A DNA stretch of 64,000 bases, taken from NCBI RefSeq assembly GCF_000204195.1, contig NZ_AFBG01000025.1, positions 107,079-171,078 of the forward strand, read 5' to 3'. This document shows, in pieces, positions 24,731-32,489 of this stretch (the stretch's first letter is position 1; every line of letters starts with the position of its first letter). Below the pieces are notes generated by a model, which was not told the DNA's origin, did no database searches, and saw only the letters and a list, made by a program, of their open reading frames with translations. The position numbers and the translations under genes are program-made. This stretch comes from Acidovorax radicis N35. Its GTDB lineage: Bacteria; Pseudomonadota; Gammaproteobacteria; Burkholderiales; Burkholderiaceae_C.

Positions 24731-25096
24731 CGCAGGATTTTCGCAGCTTGTCTGCTATGGATTCAGGACCTCCCAAGGCAGTGGCGAAAGGGAGGCCCGC
24801 GTGGAACAGGCAAGAAAAAGGCGCTGGGATCGCCAGCGCCTGGAAAAAAACCGCACCTCGTTGGGTGCTTGAAATTTGATTATTGGTAGAAAGGATGTCT
24901 CCTCGGGCCCCTCGCTTGGCACACCGAAGCGCGCTTTCGAGTGCCGCAACTGTAACGACTGCACTTCGCTGGTGCATTGGGGGTTTCCCGCCCCCGTTGT
25001 GGGGCGGTGAACGCGCCGCACGGGGCGAAAACAGGGTATTTTGGTTGGCACGGCTCGTGCAATTGCGCTTGTAACAATTTGCGAAAGGGAGCCGCC
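24731..25096. other. 366-bp divergent region between TSUP and amt genes
   Basis: Contains two consecutive minus-strand terminator-like hairpins (24812-24868) but no minus-strand gene between them and the amt start, so it may hold a short minus-strand transcript. The rest (24870-25096) should carry the amt promoter; I could not identify a clear sigma-54 (GG-N10-GC) or sigma-70 site. Confidence 0.5.
24812..24868 (-). terminator. Two consecutive terminator-like hairpins on the minus strand
   Basis: Hairpin 1: GCACC-CAACGA-GGTGC (24853-868, minus reading), then GG and seven T. Hairpin 2: AGGCGCTGG-CGATC-CCAGCGCCT (24819-841), then TTTT. Both are oriented for a transcript coming from the amt side on the minus strand, where no gene is evident. 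Confidence 0.65.
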
Positions 25097-26464
25097 ATGC
25101 GGGCAGTCAACCACCGGTTCTTTGTGGTCGTGTCGTTGTGTCTGGGCCTGTGCGCCAGCGCATTGGCCCAGACGGCGCTCGATGCAGCGGGTGCGGTGGC
25201 GGCAGTGCCATCTCCGCCCCTGACCCGCCCCGGGCTGGTGGCGCAGACCACCATCAGCGCGGCAGATACCGCGTGGATGATGACCTCCACGGCGCTGGTC
25301 CTGCTGATGACGCTGCCGGGCATTGCCCTGTTCTACGCGGGCATGGTGCGCAAGAAGAACGTGCTCAACACCATGGCCAGTGTGGTCGCCATTGCGGCGC
25401 TGGTCAGCCTGCTGTGGTTTGGGGCGGGCTACTCGCTGGCCTTCACCCCGGGCAGCCCTTGGCTGGGGGGATGGGAGCGCATCGGCTTTGCGGGCCTGGA
25501 CTTTCAGCTCGCTGGCGGCAAGCTGGCCGTGAGCCATGTGGCACCGCACATCCCCGAGTCGGTGTACGCCATGTTCCAGCTCACGTTTGCCATCATCACC
25601 GCCGCGCTGCTGGTGGGGGCGTTTGTCGAGCGCATGCGGTTTTCCGCCATGCTGATCTTCATCAGCCTGTGGACCCTGCTGGTCTACGCCCCGGTGGCGC
25701 ATTGGGTGTGGGAGCCAGGGGGCTGGCTGGCCCAGATGGGCGCGCTGGACTTTGCCGGGGGCTCGGTGGTGCACGTGAATGCGGGCGTGGCCGGGCTGGT
25801 GTGTGCGTGGTTCCTCGGGCGGCGCACTGGCTACGGGCGTGAGCCGTTCGAGCCCTACAACCTGGGGCTCACCATGGCCGGTGCGGGCCTGCTGTGGGTG
25901 GGCTGGTTCGGCTTCAACGCGGGCTCTGCCGTGGCCGCCGACGGGCGCGCCGGGCTGGCGATGGCGGTGACGCATCTGGCCGCAGCGGCCGGGGCCTTGT
26001 CGTGGATGCTGGGCGAATGGGTGGTGCGCGGGCGGCCGTCCCTGCTGGGGCTGTGCTCTGGCCTGGTGGCGGGGCTGGTGGCCATCACGCCGGCGGCGGG
26101 GTTTGTCACGCTGCGCTCGGCGGTGGCGATTGGCCTGGTGGCCGGGCTGGCATGCTACTGGGGCGCCACGGGGCTCAAGCGCCTGCTGCGCGCCGACGAT
26201 TCGCTCGATGTGTTTGGGGTGCATGGCATCGGCGGCATCGTGGGCTCGCTGCTCACCGGCGTGCTGGCCAGCCGCACCGTGGGGGGTGTCTCCGGCAGCC
26301 TGCTCACCCAGGCCATTGGCGTGGGGGCGGTGATGGCCTACAGCCTTGTTGCGACCGCCGTGCTGCTGTGGATCACCAATTTCGCCGTGGGCCTGCGGGT
26401 GGATGAGCAGAGCGAGCAGACCGGGCTCGACATCGCACAGCACCGTGAGCGCCTGGGGAGTTAA
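25097..26464 (+). CDS. amt: Ammonium transporter (Amt/MEP/Rh family)
   Basis: A 455-residue ammonium channel with a cleavable N-terminal signal (MRAVNHRFFVVVSLCLGLCA, cleavage near ALA-QT) and about eleven transmembrane helices. Family signatures are FYAGMVRKKNVLNTMA, the first pore histidine in VVHVNAGVAGL and the second in FGVHGIGGIVGSLLTG. ATG 25097 has GAAAGGGAG upstream. GlnK, which often precedes amt and gates it, is not adjacent here. A 111-residue unknown protein follows 170 bp later. Confidence 0.94.
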   Translation: MRAVNHRFFVVVSLCLGLCASALAQTALDAAGAVAAVPSPPLTRPGLVAQTTISAADTAWMMTSTALVLLMTLPGIALFYAGMVRKKNVLNTMASVVAIAALVSLLWFGAGYSLAFTPGSPWLGGWERIGFAGLDFQLAGGKLAVSHVAPHIPESVYAMFQLTFAIITAALLVGAFVERMRFSAMLIFISLWTLLVYAPVAHWVWEPGGWLAQMGALDFAGGSVVHVNAGVAGLVCAWFLGRRTGYGREPFEPYNLGLTMAGAGLLWVGWFGFNAGSAVAADGRAGLAMAVTHLAAAAGALSWMLGEWVVRGRPSLLGLCSGLVAGLVAITPAAGFVTLRSAVAIGLVAGLACYWGATGLKRLLRADDSLDVFGVHGIGGIVGSLLTGVLASRTVGGVSGSLLTQAIGVGAVMAYSLVATAVLLWITNFAVGLRVDEQSEQTGLDIAQHRERLGS

Positions 26465-26472
26465 TGAAGTCC

Positions 26473-26600
26473 ACCCCCCTGAGGCCCTGCGGGCCTTCCC
26501 CCCGCTCTCGCATTGCTGCGCAATGCGGGCAGGGGGACGCAGCCAGCGCGGCGGGGCGGCCCTTGCGCGGCTGCCCGCGCTTGGGCCGCGCCGGTCAGCG
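26473..26600 (+). repeat. C/G-rich interspersed repeat, family A, copy 2
   Basis: Starts ACCCCCCTGAGGCCCTGCGG and contains an inner palindrome (CGCATTGCTGCGCAATGCG) before AGGGGGACGCAGCCAGCGCG and GCGGGGCGGCCCTTGCGCGG. It follows the amt stop by about 10 bp in the same orientation as copy 1 relative to its upstream gene. Confidence 0.75.
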
Positions 26601-26634
26601 CCATGGATGACTGAAATGCCATAAGGAGCCGACC

Positions 26635-26970
26635 ATGCCCGATTCCGACAAGCTCGCGATTGCCGCCCACCTGCATGTGCTGCTGCGCCGCAAGACGGGG
26701 CGCGTGACCGACACCGAATGGATGGCGGCCAACGCCGAATATGCGCTGGAGATCGTGCGTTTCGCACGCCGGCGTGCCCAGGAGGACAACGTTCCAGAGC
26801 TGGTCGAGTGGGCCGACCGCCTGGACCTGGCCATCCATGCCGCCCCACCCGCTGCGCCGCGCCGTCCCTTGCTGGATGTGGCCACGCAGGCCGTGCGCCA
26901 GCGCATGGCGCCGCCGCCCACACCCGAGCCAGCGCCCGAAGTGCCTCGGTATGTGGGGGGAATCCGCTGA
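26635..26970 (+). CDS. Conserved hypothetical protein, 111 residues
   Basis: A small soluble protein with a helical N-terminal part (KLAIAAHLHVLLRRKTGRVT, then WMAANAEYALEIVRFARRRA) and a proline-rich C-terminal tail ending YVGGIR. No signal peptide or membrane helix is visible. I do not recognise a family. Codon use and third-position GC match the neighbours, and an AAGGAG ribosome site lies upstream of ATG 26635, so it is very likely a real gene. Its position behind amt may be incidental, since a repeat separates them. Confidence 0.7.
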   Translation: MPDSDKLAIAAHLHVLLRRKTGRVTDTEWMAANAEYALEIVRFARRRAQEDNVPELVEWADRLDLAIHAAPPAAPRRPLLDVATQAVRQRMAPPPTPEPAPEVPRYVGGIR

Positions 26971-27016
26971 CCGCGCCGCGGCCGTGTGGCCGGGGTATGA
27001 CCGGGGCTGGGCGGGA

Positions 27017-27367
27017 TCAGTGCGCTGCCGCGCCCTGCACGAACAGGCCCGCCGTGGGCAGCAGCCCGACCAGCTTGTCGTCGCCATAGGTGCGCATCAC
27101 CTGCGAGATGACGACCTGGTAGCCGTTGAGCCACTGCGCTTGCGCCGCCTTGGCCTTCAGGTGGGCGGGGTGTTGCATCAGGGCTTGCAGGGCCTCGAGC
27201 GACTGCCAGTAATACACGTTGGACACGAGGCCCTTGCCCGTGTCCTCCCACGATTCCTCGCCCAGGTAGCCGTCGATGGAGCGGGCGGCGGTCGCAATCG
27301 CCTCGTCCAGGCGGTGGAAGGCGTCGTCGAATTGTTTGGTGGCAAAGATGAAGGTGGAGGAGTACAT
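27017..27367 (-). CDS. ABM-domain (antibiotic biosynthesis monooxygenase-like) protein
   Basis: A 116-residue ferredoxin-like-fold protein of the ABM/dimeric alpha-beta barrel type. MYSSTFIFATKQFDDAFHRL opens the first strand-helix, GYLGEESWEDTGKGLVSNVY carries the second, and SLEALQALMQHPAHLKAKAA is the typical helix with the HP-HLKAK motif. Such proteins act as small oxygenases, isomerases or stress proteins. It follows the GMC oxidoreductase by 20 bp on the same strand, so it is probably co-expressed. ATG 27367 gives the normal family start. Confidence 0.78.
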   Translation of the reverse strand: MYSSTFIFATKQFDDAFHRLDEAIATAARSIDGYLGEESWEDTGKGLVSNVYYWQSLEALQALMQHPAHLKAKAAQAQWLNGYQVVISQVMRTYGDDKLVGLLPTAGLFVQGAAAH

Positions 27368-27387
27368 GGGCGCGATGGTATCCGCGC

Positions 27388-29067
27388 TTAGGCCGCGCGC
27401 CGCGCCTGGATGATCCACTCCGCTGCCTTCTCGGCCAGCATCAGGGTGGGCGAGTTGGTGTTGCCGCTGGTGATGGTGGGCATGGCCCCCGCATCCACCA
27501 CGCGCAGGCCTGCAATGCCGCGCACGCGCAGTTGGGAGTCCAGCACCGCCATCGGGTCGTCATCCCGCCCCATCTTCGTCGTGCCCACAGGGTGGAAGAT
27601 CGTGGTGGCAATGTCACCGGCCAGGCGCGCCAGGTCTTCGTCGCTTTCAAACTGCACGCCGGGCTTCCACTCCTCGGGCTGGTACTTGGCCAGTGCGGGC
27701 TGGGCCACGATGCTGCGCGTGACGCGCAGGCTGTCGGCGGCCACCTGGCGGTCTTCGGCGGTGCTCAGGTAGTTGGGCGCAATGGCGGGGGCGGCCTTGA
27801 AGTCGGCGTTCTTGATGTTCACCGTGCCCCGGCTTGTAGGGTTGAGGTTGCACACGCTGGCCGTGAAGGCCGGAAAGCTGTGCAGCGGCTCGCCAAAAGC
27901 GTCGAGCGACAGCGGCTGCACGTGGTACTCGATGTTGGGCCAGGGTTGGTCGGCGCTGCTGCGCGTGAAGGCCCCCAGCTGCGAGGGCGCCATGCTCATG
28001 GGGCCACTGCGTTTGGTCGCGTATTCGAGCCCGATCTTGGCCTTGCCCCAGAGCGAGCTGGCCATGGTGTTGAGCGTGGCCACGCCGTTGACCTTGAACA
28101 CCGCGCGGATCTGCAGGTGGTCCTGCAGGTTGGCGCCCACGCCGGGCAGGTCGACCGCCACGTCGATGCCGTGCTGGCGCAGCAGCGCGGCGGGGCCGAT
28201 ACCCGACAGCTGCAGCAGCTGCGGTGAGTTGACCGCGCCCGCGCTCAGGATGACCTCGCCCGAAGCATGCGCCGTGACCATCTCCTGGCCGTCCCACACC
28301 TGTACGCCGGTGCAGCGCTTGGTGCCGTCGGGCTGGGTCTCGACGACAAGCTTGGCCGCCTGCGCGCTGGTCCACATCTCGAAGTTGGGGCGACCGTAGC
28401 AGGTGGGGCGCAGGAAGGCCTTGGCCGTGTTCCAGCGCCAGCCGCTCTTCTGGTTCACCTCGAAGTAGCCCACGCCTTCGTTGTCGCCGCCGTTGAAGTC
28501 GTCGGTGGCGGGGATGCCGGCCTGCTGCGCTGCCTGGGAAAACGCGTCGAGCACATCCCAGCGCAGGCGCTGCTTTTCGACCCGCCACTCGCCGGTGCTG
28601 CCGGTGGCCTTGTTGCCGTGCAGGCGTTTGAAATTTTCATTCACGCCGCCGGGCTGGTCCAGGCGCCAGTGGTCCTCGTGGCGGCGGAAGTAGGGCAGGG
28701 CGTTGTCCCAGCGCCAGCTGGCGTCGCCGGTCAGCTCGGCCCACTGGTCATAGTCGCGCGCCTGGCCGCGCATGTAGATCATGCCGTTGATGCTGCTGCA
28801 GCCGCCCAGCGTCTTGCCGCGCGGGTAGCGCAGCGTGCGGCCGTTCAGGCCCGCGTCGGGTTCGGTGTTGTAGAGCCAGTCGGTGCGCGGGTTGCCGATG
28901 CAGTACAGATAGCCCACGGGAATGTGGATCCAGTGGTAGTCGTCCTTGCGGCCGGCTTCGATCAACAGCACCCGGTAGCGGCCGTCGGCGCTCAGGCGGT
29001 TGGCAAGCAGGGCGCCGGCCGTGCCGCCGCCAATGATGATGGTGTCAAACGTGGTGTGGTCGCTCAT
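27388..29067 (-). CDS. GMC-family FAD-dependent oxidoreductase (choline/alcohol dehydrogenase-like)
   Basis: A 559-residue GMC oxidoreductase. The N-terminal dinucleotide fold reads IIGGGTAGALLANRLS; the GMC signature 1 region is KTLGGCSSINGMIYMRGQ; the catalytic C-terminal block has HPVGTTKMG and the closing VVDAGAMPTITSGNTNSPTL. It oxidises an alcohol to an aldehyde with transfer of electrons to a quinone or cytochrome. No BetB, BetI or cytochrome gene is adjacent, so choline is not supported over polyethylene glycol or aliphatic alcohols. Leader of a two-gene operon with the ABM protein. Confidence 0.9.
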   Translation of the reverse strand: MSDHTTFDTIIIGGGTAGALLANRLSADGRYRVLLIEAGRKDDYHWIHIPVGYLYCIGNPRTDWLYNTEPDAGLNGRTLRYPRGKTLGGCSSINGMIYMRGQARDYDQWAELTGDASWRWDNALPYFRRHEDHWRLDQPGGVNENFKRLHGNKATGSTGEWRVEKQRLRWDVLDAFSQAAQQAGIPATDDFNGGDNEGVGYFEVNQKSGWRWNTAKAFLRPTCYGRPNFEMWTSAQAAKLVVETQPDGTKRCTGVQVWDGQEMVTAHASGEVILSAGAVNSPQLLQLSGIGPAALLRQHGIDVAVDLPGVGANLQDHLQIRAVFKVNGVATLNTMASSLWGKAKIGLEYATKRSGPMSMAPSQLGAFTRSSADQPWPNIEYHVQPLSLDAFGEPLHSFPAFTASVCNLNPTSRGTVNIKNADFKAAPAIAPNYLSTAEDRQVAADSLRVTRSIVAQPALAKYQPEEWKPGVQFESDEDLARLAGDIATTIFHPVGTTKMGRDDDPMAVLDSQLRVRGIAGLRVVDAGAMPTITSGNTNSPTLMLAEKAAEWIIQARRAA

Positions 29068-29147
29068 GGGCAGGGGGCGGTGGCAATGTGTGGAAGGAGA
29101 CGGAGGGCCATTGTGCGGACGGCGCCGGGTGTGTCGAGAGGGTCAGT

Positions 29148-29220
29148 GCCTATTGCTATTAAATGTATAGCTATCAGCGCTTGTTGATAAAGCGCTGGCG
29201 GCCTGTTTGATATTAATTTC
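29148..29220. repeat. AGCGCT hairpin repeat (family B)
   Basis: ATGTATAGCTATCAGCGCTT and GATAAAGCGCTGGCGGCCTG: stem CAGCGCTT/AAGCGCTG with a short loop, flanked by TATTAAAT and ATATTAATTT tracts. Here it lies upstream of the minus-strand GMC gene rather than between convergent genes. Confidence 0.75.
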
Positions 29221-29263
29221 ACGCATTCCTGGCCTACCTGTGCTTGGCGCACGGCCCTGGGGT

Positions 29264-29418
29264 TCCTCTGCACGAATCGTCGCGCCGCGTGCATCTGCGG
29301 TCTCGGGCGGTCTGCGGCGTTGCAAAACCTCGCAATAGCTACGGCTATTGCTGCGTTTTGCACCTTGCAGTCCATCCCGATCCGCAGCGCACACTTTCCG
29401 CTCGATTCGTGCAGAGGA
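29264..29418. repeat. Structured palindromic element 2
   Basis: Outer inverted ends TCCTCTGCACGAATCG (29264-279) and CGATTCGTGCAGAGGA (29403-418), perfect over 16 bp and extendable. The centre is GCAATAGC-TACG-GCTATTGC (29332-351) inside a longer arm GCAAAAC...GTTTTGC (29322-29361). The architecture matches elements at 20966 and 52242 with the same core but different ends. A clean target duplication is not visible here. Confidence 0.7.
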
Positions 29419-29512
29419 TCCCTGGCGGGCATCAATCCTACGTGCCGCCTGCGGCTGGCTCCGCTACCATGCACCCTCCCTTTCATTCTTGGCGGCCCGC
29501 GCTGCCCAGTTC

Positions 29513-30637
29513 ATGACCGACCCCGCTCCTCGCATTGTTAGCGCCGATACGCCCCAGGGGCCTTGTGCGCAGCTGCATGGGCGCTGGGGCGCGGCCGAGC
29601 TGGGAACCGGGGCGCAGTGGGAGGCCGTGTCGGGCCAGCTGCGCAGCCACCCGGCCGCACCCACACTGGGCTGGGACCTGACGCAGCTGCAGTGGCTGGA
29701 CCACGTGGGCGCCCAGTTGCTGTGGAACCACTGGCAGCATGCCTGGCCCGAGCGCCTGGCCTGCTCCGACGCACAGCGCGACATGCTTGCACGCGTGGCG
29801 CAGTTCACCTGCACCGCGCCGCCGCCCGAGCCCTGGCGGCTGGGCGAGCAGGTGGACCACCTCGGGGTGCTGGTGCTGCACGGCGTGGACCATGCCCGCC
29901 ACATGCTCGAAATGGTGGGCCGGCTGGTACTGGATCTGGGTCGCCTGGCGCGTGCCCCGCGCCGGGGGCCGTGGCGCGACGTCTCTGGCCACCTGTACCG
30001 CATGGGGGCCACGGCCCTGCCCATCACGGCGCTGGTGGGCTTCCTCATCGGTGTGGTGCTGGCCTACCTGATGAGCCTGCAGCTGCGGCAGTTTGGCGCC
30101 GAGTCGTTCATCGTCAACATCCTGGGCATCTCGCTCATCCGTGAGCTGGGGCCGATGCTGGCCGCCATCCTGGTGGCAGGGCGCTCGGGCTCGTCGATCA
30201 CCGCGCAGATCGGCGTGATGCGCGTGACCGAGGAACTCGATGCCATGCGTGTCATGGGCATTCCCCACGGCTTTCGGCTGGTGATGCCCCGCACCATTGC
30301 GCTGGCGCTGGCGATGCCGCTCATCAGCGTGTGGACCACGCTGGCCGCGCTGGCGGGCGGCATGCTGGCGGCCGACGTGGCCATGGACATCTCGCCCGGC
30401 TACTTCGTGCAGGCCCTGCCCGCCGCCGTCAAGATCGGCAACCTGGGCCTGGCCATGGCCAAGTCGGTGGTGTTTGGAGCGTTCATCGCGCTCATCGGCT
30501 GTCACTGGGGCCTGCGCGTGAAGCCCAACACCCAGAGCCTGGGCGAAGGCACCACGGCCTCGGTGGTCACGTCGATCACCATGGTCATCATCGTGGACGC
30601 TTTGTTTGCGGTGGCTTTCAAAAACATCGGCATATGA
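29513..30637 (+). CDS. MlaE-type lipid ABC transporter permease with N-terminal STAS-like domain
   Basis: A 374-residue protein. The first about 115 residues (AQLHGRWGAAELGTGAQWEA ... LGWDLTQLQWLDHVGAQLLW) look like a STAS domain. The rest is a MlaE permease with about five helices and the coupling motif IRELGPMLAAILVAGRSGSS followed by TEELDAMRVMGI. In E. coli the STAS protein (MlaB) and MlaE are separate; here they appear fused. Together with the ATPase and MCE protein it moves phospholipids across the periplasm. ATG 29513 is the natural start; the next gene overlaps by 4 bp. Confidence 0.9.
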   Translation: MTDPAPRIVSADTPQGPCAQLHGRWGAAELGTGAQWEAVSGQLRSHPAAPTLGWDLTQLQWLDHVGAQLLWNHWQHAWPERLACSDAQRDMLARVAQFTCTAPPPEPWRLGEQVDHLGVLVLHGVDHARHMLEMVGRLVLDLGRLARAPRRGPWRDVSGHLYRMGATALPITALVGFLIGVVLAYLMSLQLRQFGAESFIVNILGISLIRELGPMLAAILVAGRSGSSITAQIGVMRVTEELDAMRVMGIPHGFRLVMPRTIALALAMPLISVWTTLAALAGGMLAADVAMDISPGYFVQALPAAVKIGNLGLAMAKSVVFGAFIALIGCHWGLRVKPNTQSLGEGTTASVVTSITMVIIVDALFAVAFKNIGI

Positions 30638-31515
30638 CTGAGCGCATCGCCAAGCCCGAACACATCGCCGTCGCGCCCGGCGAGCCGCCCATCGTGGACG
30701 TGCAAGGCCTGTGGACGGTGTTCGGCAAGGGCGATGAAACCTTCACCGTGCACCAGGACCTGAACTTCACCGTGCAGCGCGGTGAGATGCTGTCGCTGGT
30801 AGGGGGCTCGGGCACGGGCAAGACAGTGCTCCTGCGCCAGATCCTGGGCCTGGCCCGGCCAGCGCGGGGCCAGGTCACGGTGCTGGGGCGCCCGGCGTCT
30901 GAAATGGGGCGCGAGGGCGCGGCCAGCCGCGTGGGCATGCTGTTCCAGCACGGCGCGCTGTTCTCGGCTTTCAACGTGCTCGACAACGTGGCGTTTGCGC
31001 TGCGCGAGCAGGGCACCCTGCCCGACGACCTGGTGCGCGATGCCGCGCTGGTCAAGCTGCAGATGGTGGGCCTTCAGCCCGAGCACGCCACGCGCATGCC
31101 GGCAGACCTGTCGGGCGGCATGGTCAAGCGCGTGGCATTGGCGCGCGCGCTCATCATGGACCCGCCGCTGCTGCTGCTCGACGAACCCACGGCCGGGCTC
31201 GACCCGAGCAGCTCCGACGACTTCTGTGCCTTGCTGCGCGAGCTGCGGGCCGCACTGGGGCTCACGGTGGTCATGGTCACGCACGACCTGGATACGCTGT
31301 TTGCGCTGAGCACCCGCGTGGCCGTGCTGGCCGATAAAAAGGTCATCGTCACCGGACCGCCGCACGAGGTGGCGCATTTCCAGCACCCGTTCATCGAACA
31401 CTTCTTCCTGGGTGAACGTGGCCAGCGCGCCATGGCCCCGGTGCAATCCGTGGAGCACGCCCTGGCAGCACAGACCGCCGTCGCCGCGCCCACGCCCGAC
31501 AAGGAACCCACCTGA
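30634..31515 (+). CDS. MlaF-type lipid ABC transporter ATP-binding protein
   Basis: A 293-residue ATPase. Walker A GGSGTGKT, signature LSGGMVKRVALARAL (the M-V-K-R form typical of MlaF), Walker B LLLLDEPTAGLDP and the switch histidine in VVMVTHDLDTLFAL are visible. A C-terminal extension after HPFIEHFFLGERG (about residues 250-293) resembles the MlaB-contacting tail of MlaF. The start overlaps the permease stop (ATGA); its stop overlaps the MCE gene start (TGATG). Confidence 0.93.
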   Translation: MTERIAKPEHIAVAPGEPPIVDVQGLWTVFGKGDETFTVHQDLNFTVQRGEMLSLVGGSGTGKTVLLRQILGLARPARGQVTVLGRPASEMGREGAASRVGMLFQHGALFSAFNVLDNVAFALREQGTLPDDLVRDAALVKLQMVGLQPEHATRMPADLSGGMVKRVALARALIMDPPLLLLDEPTAGLDPSSSDDFCALLRELRAALGLTVVMVTHDLDTLFALSTRVAVLADKKVIVTGPPHEVAHFQHPFIEHFFLGERGQRAMAPVQSVEHALAAQTAVAAPTPDKEPT

Positions 31516-32480
31516 TGGAAAACAAATCCCACGCCCTCGCCGCAGGCATCTTTGTGCTGGTGGTGGCCGCCATGCTGGCGGGCCTGGCCATCTGGCTCAC
31601 GCGCGACAGCGCCAACTACGAGCAGTACGAGCTGTCCACCAAGGACGGCGTGAGCGGGCTGCAGCCCCAGGCCGCCGTGCGCTACAAGGGCGTGGCCGTG
31701 GGCAAGGTCACGCGCATCGGCTTCGACCCGCAGGTGACGGGCAACGTGCTCATCCGCATTGCGGTCAACGAGCAGGCGCCCATCAGCCCCACCACCTTCG
31801 CCGTGCTGGGCTACCAGGGCGTGACGGGCCTGGCCCACGTCCTGCTGGACGACGCAGACAAGCCCTACCCCGAGCTGCCCCCGGGCCCGAGCGGCCTGCC
31901 GCGCCTGCCCATCAAGCCGTCGCCGTTTGGCAAGCTCGCCGAGCAGGCACCCGCCATCCTCGCCCAGGTGGACGAAGCCACGCGGCGCATCAACCAGCTG
32001 CTGGGCGACACCAACCAGCAGAAGCTGACGGAGGCCCTGGGCAACATTGCCCAGGCGGCAGGCAGCGTGAACACATTGACCCAGCGGCTCGATGCCACCG
32101 TGGCCCAGCGCCTGGACCCGGCCCTGGCCGCGCTGCCCCCGCTGGCCAGCGATGCCCGCAAGACCCTGCAGTCGCTGCAGCAGGCCGGCGCCAGCGTGTC
32201 GGTGCTGGCGGCCGACGTCAGCAAGACCACGCAGCGCCTGGGGGCGGAGGGTGGCCCCATCGACCAGATCACCATCGGCACGCAGTCCCTCGCCCGCGCG
32301 GCCGACCAGTTCAGCACCACCACGCTGCCGCGCCTGAACCGTGCCGCCGACGACACCTCGCGCGCGGCGCGCCAGCTCAGCCGCACGGCGGGCGGCGTCA
32401 CCGACAACCCGCAGCTGTTCATCTATGGGTCTGGCCGCATCCCGCCCGGCCCGGGTGAACAGGGCTTTGCCGCACCGTGA
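31515..32480 (+). CDS. MCE-domain (MlaD-like) lipid transport protein
   Basis: A 321-residue inner-membrane-anchored periplasmic protein. One transmembrane helix (about 8-28, LAAGIFVLVVAAMLAGLAIW) precedes a single MCE domain (about 38-120, including GVSGLQPQAAVRYKGVAVGK). A long helical tail (about 150-285) is rich in A, L, Q and T. It forms a hexameric ring that carries lipid between membranes. The C-terminal PGPGEQGFAAP is a low-complexity tail. It is co-transcribed with the permease, ATPase and lipoprotein genes. Confidence 0.92.
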   Translation: MENKSHALAAGIFVLVVAAMLAGLAIWLTRDSANYEQYELSTKDGVSGLQPQAAVRYKGVAVGKVTRIGFDPQVTGNVLIRIAVNEQAPISPTTFAVLGYQGVTGLAHVLLDDADKPYPELPPGPSGLPRLPIKPSPFGKLAEQAPAILAQVDEATRRINQLLGDTNQQKLTEALGNIAQAAGSVNTLTQRLDATVAQRLDPALAALPPLASDARKTLQSLQQAGASVSVLAADVSKTTQRLGAEGGPIDQITIGTQSLARAADQFSTTTLPRLNRAADDTSRAARQLSRTAGGVTDNPQLFIYGSGRIPPGPGEQGFAAP

Positions 32481-32489
32481 GGAGCGTTT

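Larger units (their letters stand above)
29068..29512. other. 445-bp intergenic region holding two repeats
   Basis: Between divergent GMC and MCE-permease genes. It holds a family-B AGCGCT repeat (29148-29220) and a palindromic structured element (29264-29418). The remaining 90 bp before ATG 29513 must hold the MCE operon promoter; none is obvious. Confidence 0.6.

Noticed and set aside
24755..26923. A 722-codon minus-strand frame across amt
   Set aside because: His/Gln/Arg-rich antisense shadow. It was considered because two minus-strand terminators follow it, but no ribosome site or family similarity is evident.
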